Shown piece after piece: positions 61,717 through 64,000 of a stretch of DNA of 64,000 nt. The first letter of the stretch is position 1. The number at the start of each line of letters is the position of its first letter. The stretch comes from an uncultured Oceanospirillales bacterium (lineage in GTDB: Bacteria; Pseudomonadota; Gammaproteobacteria; Xanthomonadales; SZUA-36), in NCBI GenBank assembly GCA_913055655.1, contig CAJXKA010000003.1, forward strand, positions 188,501 to 252,500, in the 5' to 3' direction. A program made the translations under genes and the position numbers. Under the pieces are notes generated by a model. The model searched no databases. It was not told the DNA's origin and worked only from the letters and a program-made list of their open reading frames with translations.

Positions 61717-62522
61717 GCACCGCCGACCAGCCGAGGGACACCCTGTCGACCGGTCTCGCGCGGCGCATAATCCCCTGCCTGGACGTCCGTGACGGCCAGG
61801 TCGTGAAAGGCGTGCAGTTCCGCGACCACCGGGTGATGGGCGACATCGTCGAACTGGCCACGCGCTACAGCGCCGAGGGCGCCGACGAACTGGTGTTCTA
61901 CGACATTACCGCCAGCCCGGAGGGCCGCAGCGTCGACCGCGACTGGGTCGAGCGCGTGGCCGAGGTCATCGACATCCCGTTCTGCGTCGCCGGTGGCATT
62001 CGCAGCGTTGAAGAGGCCCGCGAGGTGCTGCGCAGCGGCGCCGACAAGGTCTCCATCAACACGCCGGCCGTGAACGACCCCGACCTGGTCGACCGGCTGG
62101 CCGACGCCTTCGGCAGCCAGTGCGTCGTGGTCGGCATCGACTCCATCCAGCAGGACGGCCGCTGGACGACGCGGCAGATGACCGGCGACCCCGACCGCAT
62201 GAGCGCCACCGGCCTGGACACGCTGGAATGGATCCAGGCCGCGACCGCGCGGGGCGCCGGCGAGATCGTGCTGAACTGCATGTCCAGCGACGGCACCCGC
62301 GACGGCTACGACCTGGCGCAACTGGCCGCCGCGCGCGCCGTCTGCACGGTGCCGCTGATCGCCTCCGGTGGCGCCGGTACCGCCGAACACTTTATCGAGG
62401 TATTCCGGCAGGCCGATGTCGACGGCGCCCTGGCGGCCACCGTGTTCCATTCGGGCGCGCTGCCCATCGCCGCGCTGAAATCCACCCTGGCCGACGCGGG
62501 CATCCGCGTCCGGCCCTGCTGA
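61713..62522 (+). CDS. hisF: Imidazole glycerol phosphate synthase, cyclase subunit
   Basis: A 269-residue TIM barrel cyclase: [52 protein letters not shown], and [19 protein letters not shown]. It has about 12 extra N-terminal residues compared with the usual MLAKRIIPCLD start because GTG 61713 overlaps hisA. It pairs with hisH two genes upstream; the hisIE gap is 19 bp. Confidence 0.97.
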   Translation: MSTADQPRDTLSTGLARRIIPCLDVRDGQVVKGVQFRDHRVMGDIVELATRYSAEGADELVFYDITASPEGRSVDRDWVERVAEVIDIPFCVAGGIRSVEEAREVLRSGADKVSINTPAVNDPDLVDRLADAFGSQCVVVGIDSIQQDGRWTTRQMTGDPDRMSATGLDTLEWIQAATARGAGEIVLNCMSSDGTRDGYDLAQLAAARAVCTVPLIASGGAGTAEHFIEVFRQADVDGALAATVFHSGALPIAALKSTLADAGIRVRPC

Positions 62523-62541
62523 AACGCAACCTGGAATCAAC

Positions 62542-63195
62542 ATGCTGAATATCAACAATATCGACTGGGACAAGGGCGACGGCCTGGTGCCGGCCGTGGC
62601 GCAACACGCCTTCGACGGCCGCGTGCTGATGCTCGGCTACATGAACCGCGAGGCGCTCGCCGAGACGTTGTCCAGCGGCCGTGTCAGTTTCTGGTCGCGT
62701 TCACGCGGAAAGGCCTGGACCAAGGGCGAAACCTCCGGCAACTGGCTGGCCCTGGTCGACATCCACGCCGACTGCGACCGCGACACCCTGCTGGTGCGCG
62801 CCCGCCCGGCCGGCCCCACCTGCCACCTGGGCAACGACACCTGTTTCGACGGCCGGCCCGTCGGCCCGGCGGACGCGGCCCCGACAGGCCGCGAGGAAGC
62901 CGCCGCCCCGGCCGACCTGGGCTTCCTCGCCCAACTCGACCGCCTGGTCGCCGAGCGCAGACGCGACCGCCCCGAGGGCAGCTACACGACGAAACTGTTC
63001 GAATCGGGGGTCAAGCGAATCGCCCAGAAAGTCGGCGAGGAAGGCGTGGAAGCTGCCCTCGCCGCCGCCACCGGTGACCGCGAAGAACTACTCAACGAAT
63101 CCGCCGACCTGCTCTATCACCTGCTCGTGCTGCTGCGCAGTTGCGACGCTGACCTGGAAGGTGTCGTGGCACGACTGGCCTCACGGCACGGGTGA
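62542..63195 (+). CDS. hisI: Phosphoribosyl-AMP cyclohydrolase/phosphoribosyl-ATP pyrophosphatase
   Basis: A 217-residue bifunctional HisIE. The cyclohydrolase half has MLGYMNREALAETL, SRGKAWTKGETSGNWL and PTCHLGNDTCF; the pyrophosphatase half has PEGSYTTKLFESGVKRIAQKV, GEEGVEAALAAATGD and ESADLLYHLLVLL. It ends the his operon. The stop codon lies inside the first unit of a GGTGACG heptad array. Confidence 0.97.
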   Translation: MLNINNIDWDKGDGLVPAVAQHAFDGRVLMLGYMNREALAETLSSGRVSFWSRSRGKAWTKGETSGNWLALVDIHADCDRDTLLVRARPAGPTCHLGNDTCFDGRPVGPADAAPTGREEAAAPADLGFLAQLDRLVAERRRDRPEGSYTTKLFESGVKRIAQKVGEEGVEAALAAATGDREELLNESADLLYHLLVLLRSCDADLEGVVARLASRHG

Positions 63196-63246
63196 CGGGT
63201 GACGGGTGACGGGTGACGGGTGACGGGTGACGGGTGACGGGTGACG
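63191..63246. repeat. Direct array of eight GGTGACG heptads
   Basis: Eight exact copies of GGTGACG in tandem. The first overlaps the hisI stop codon. The facing element at 63288-63314 is on the opposite strand. Confidence 0.95.
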
Positions 63247-63287
63247 GGCAGGATTTTCGCTCAAACCGACCAGCAAGTGCTTTTCCT

Positions 63288-63314
63288 ACTCACGACTCAC
63301 TACTCACTACTCAC
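63288..63314. repeat. Inverted-strand heptads facing the GGTGACG array
   Basis: On the minus strand GGTGAGT, AGTGAGT, AGTGAGT, CGTGAGT in succession. The 3' end of the cytochrome gene (SVSSE-stop) is encoded inside it. With the array at 63191 it repeats the layout at 1062-1164. Confidence 0.75.
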
Positions 63315-64000
63315 CGACTTCAGATAAACCGCAATCGCCCGCCGATCCTCCGGCGACAGTTTCGCCATGTTTTCCTGCACCGCGACCATCTCGCCGCCGA
63401 CGATGTCGTAATCGGGATCGACGCCGGTTTCCAGGTAGTCGACCAGTTCGCTGACCGACCAGCCGGCAATGCCGTCGGGACCACCGCTGATATCGGGAGC
63501 ATTGCCCTCGCCGGCGGGTAACGGGGCGCCCATCAGCCATCGGGTGGTGTCCATCGCCAGGGCGACATTCCGGGGGGTGTGACATTCGCCGCAGTGGCCC
63601 AGGCCCTCGACCAGGTATCGGCCGAGTTCCCGCTCGGCTTCGTCGGACGGACCCGGGTGTACCGGCGCTTCATCGAGGTACAGCCGTTTCCAGAACCCGA
63701 TGGGCCGTCGCCAGTTGAAGGGCGGCTTGAGCGCGTGCGGCGGCGCGACACCCTCGACCGCGGGCAGCGTATCCATGTAAGCCTTCAGGTCCAGCAAATC
63801 CTCGGTGCGCGCCCTGGCATAGGAGGTATAGGGAAAGGCCGGGTAGTAGTGACGACCCTCGGGCGACAGGCCGCGGCGCATGGCGTTGACGAAGTCCAGG
63901 TCGGACCAGGCGCCGATACCATCGGCCGGATGCGGCGAAATGTTGGGAACGTGAAACGTCCCCGCCGGGGTCTCCATCGCCAGGCCACCGCCCAGCTGAC
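63300..64000 (-). CDS. Multi-haem cytochrome c, 5' end outside the window
   Basis: About 233 residues; the frame is open through the right edge (it reads QLGGGLAMETPAGTFHVPNI before and after the first visible Met), so the true start and a first haem site are probably outside. Visible: ETPAGTFHVPNISPHPADGI, then a second haem site GHCGECHTPRN (CXXCH), and AGEGNAPDISGGPDGIAGWS. This is the pattern of di-/tri-haem c-type subunits of membrane alcohol/aldehyde dehydrogenases. The stop lies in a heptad repeat. The dehydrogenase partner is not visible. Confidence 0.85.
   Translation of the reverse strand, partial: QLGGGLAMETPAGTFHVPNISPHPADGIGAWSDLDFVNAMRRGLSPEGRHYYPAFPYTSYARARTEDLLDLKAYMDTLPAVEGVAPPHALKPPFNWRRPIGFWKRLYLDEAPVHPGPSDEAERELGRYLVEGLGHCGECHTPRNVALAMDTTRWLMGAPLPAGEGNAPDISGGPDGIAGWSVSELVDYLETGVDPDYDIVGGEMVAVQENMAKLSPEDRRAIAVYLKSVSSE

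Noticed and set aside
63191-63246. CRISPR array
   Set aside because: The units are 7 bp and directly adjacent with no spacers; no cas genes are nearby.

Overview
The window is GC-rich, gene-dense DNA from a gammaproteobacterium. The combination of glnA-ntrBC with an inserted DUF4124 gene, a TrpR-family gene heading the his operon, adjacent bioC-bioH, zapE, ubiA and acpH fits the Xanthomonadales/Lysobacterales (possibly Wenzhouxiangellaceae). That placement is an inference from gene content; no 16S rRNA gene is present. I saw no phage genes, insertion sequences or CRISPR arrays.

Layout. 1-3.1 kb: 3' part of a Trk potassium channel, a lipid A-type acyltransferase, D-aminoacyl-tRNA deacylase and a small exported protein. 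3.1-7.7 kb: nitrogen-control locus glnA - DUF4124 - ntrB - ntrC, with a sigma-54 promoter and NtrC-type sites upstream of glnA. 7.9-9.9 kb: uppP and an exported PQQ-type sugar dehydrogenase. 10.2-28.4 kb: the standout, nine consecutive co-directional paralogues that look like one operon, each with an N-terminal three-helix membrane module, a TolB-like domain and a divergent, mostly TPR-type C-terminal part. A DUF2628 membrane protein follows. 28.9-33.4 kb: malate synthase with a divergent LysR regulator, and an SGNH/CE2-type esterase. 33.5-35.1 kb: glnK-amtB with its own sigma-54 promoter and NtrC-site cluster, so the same NtrBC system probably governs both loci. 35.3-41.7 kb: TonB-domain lipoprotein, PHP phosphoesterase, tRNA-Arg(CCG), cytochrome c5, extracellular nuclease, acpH, alpha/beta hydrolase and zapE. 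42-46.9 kb: bioC-bioH, comF, an acetyltransferase, ubiA and tatD. 47-50.7 kb: small metabolic and exported proteins and a DUF885 peptidase-like protein. 50.7-54.6 kb: hydroxyproline-catabolism operon (DHDPS-family deaminase, GntR regulator, D-amino-acid dehydrogenase, 4-hydroxyproline epimerase) with a tandem palindromic operator. 54.7-55.5 kb: DUF4097 protein. 55.6-63.2 kb: complete histidine operon headed by a TrpR-family regulator (hisGDCBHAFI). The window ends inside a multi-haem cytochrome c gene.

Non-coding structure is unusually informative. Two convergent gene junctions (about 1.1 and 63.2 kb) carry inverted arrays of 7-bp repeats. A separate family of short elements built from 9-bp units resembling GCGAAATTT occurs at five intergenic sites (33.4, 36.8, 46.9, 47.05 and 48.85 kb). 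Apart from the 315-bp stretch before the nine-gene array, no gene-free stretch exceeds about 260 bp.

The best candidate for an undescribed system is the nine-gene TolB-like/TPR operon. The sequence shows tight spacing, 5' modules shared between genes whose downstream domains differ, and an even number of cysteines in every predicted extracytoplasmic part. I infer a diversified set of membrane-anchored periplasmic scaffold or sensor proteins; their function is unknown.
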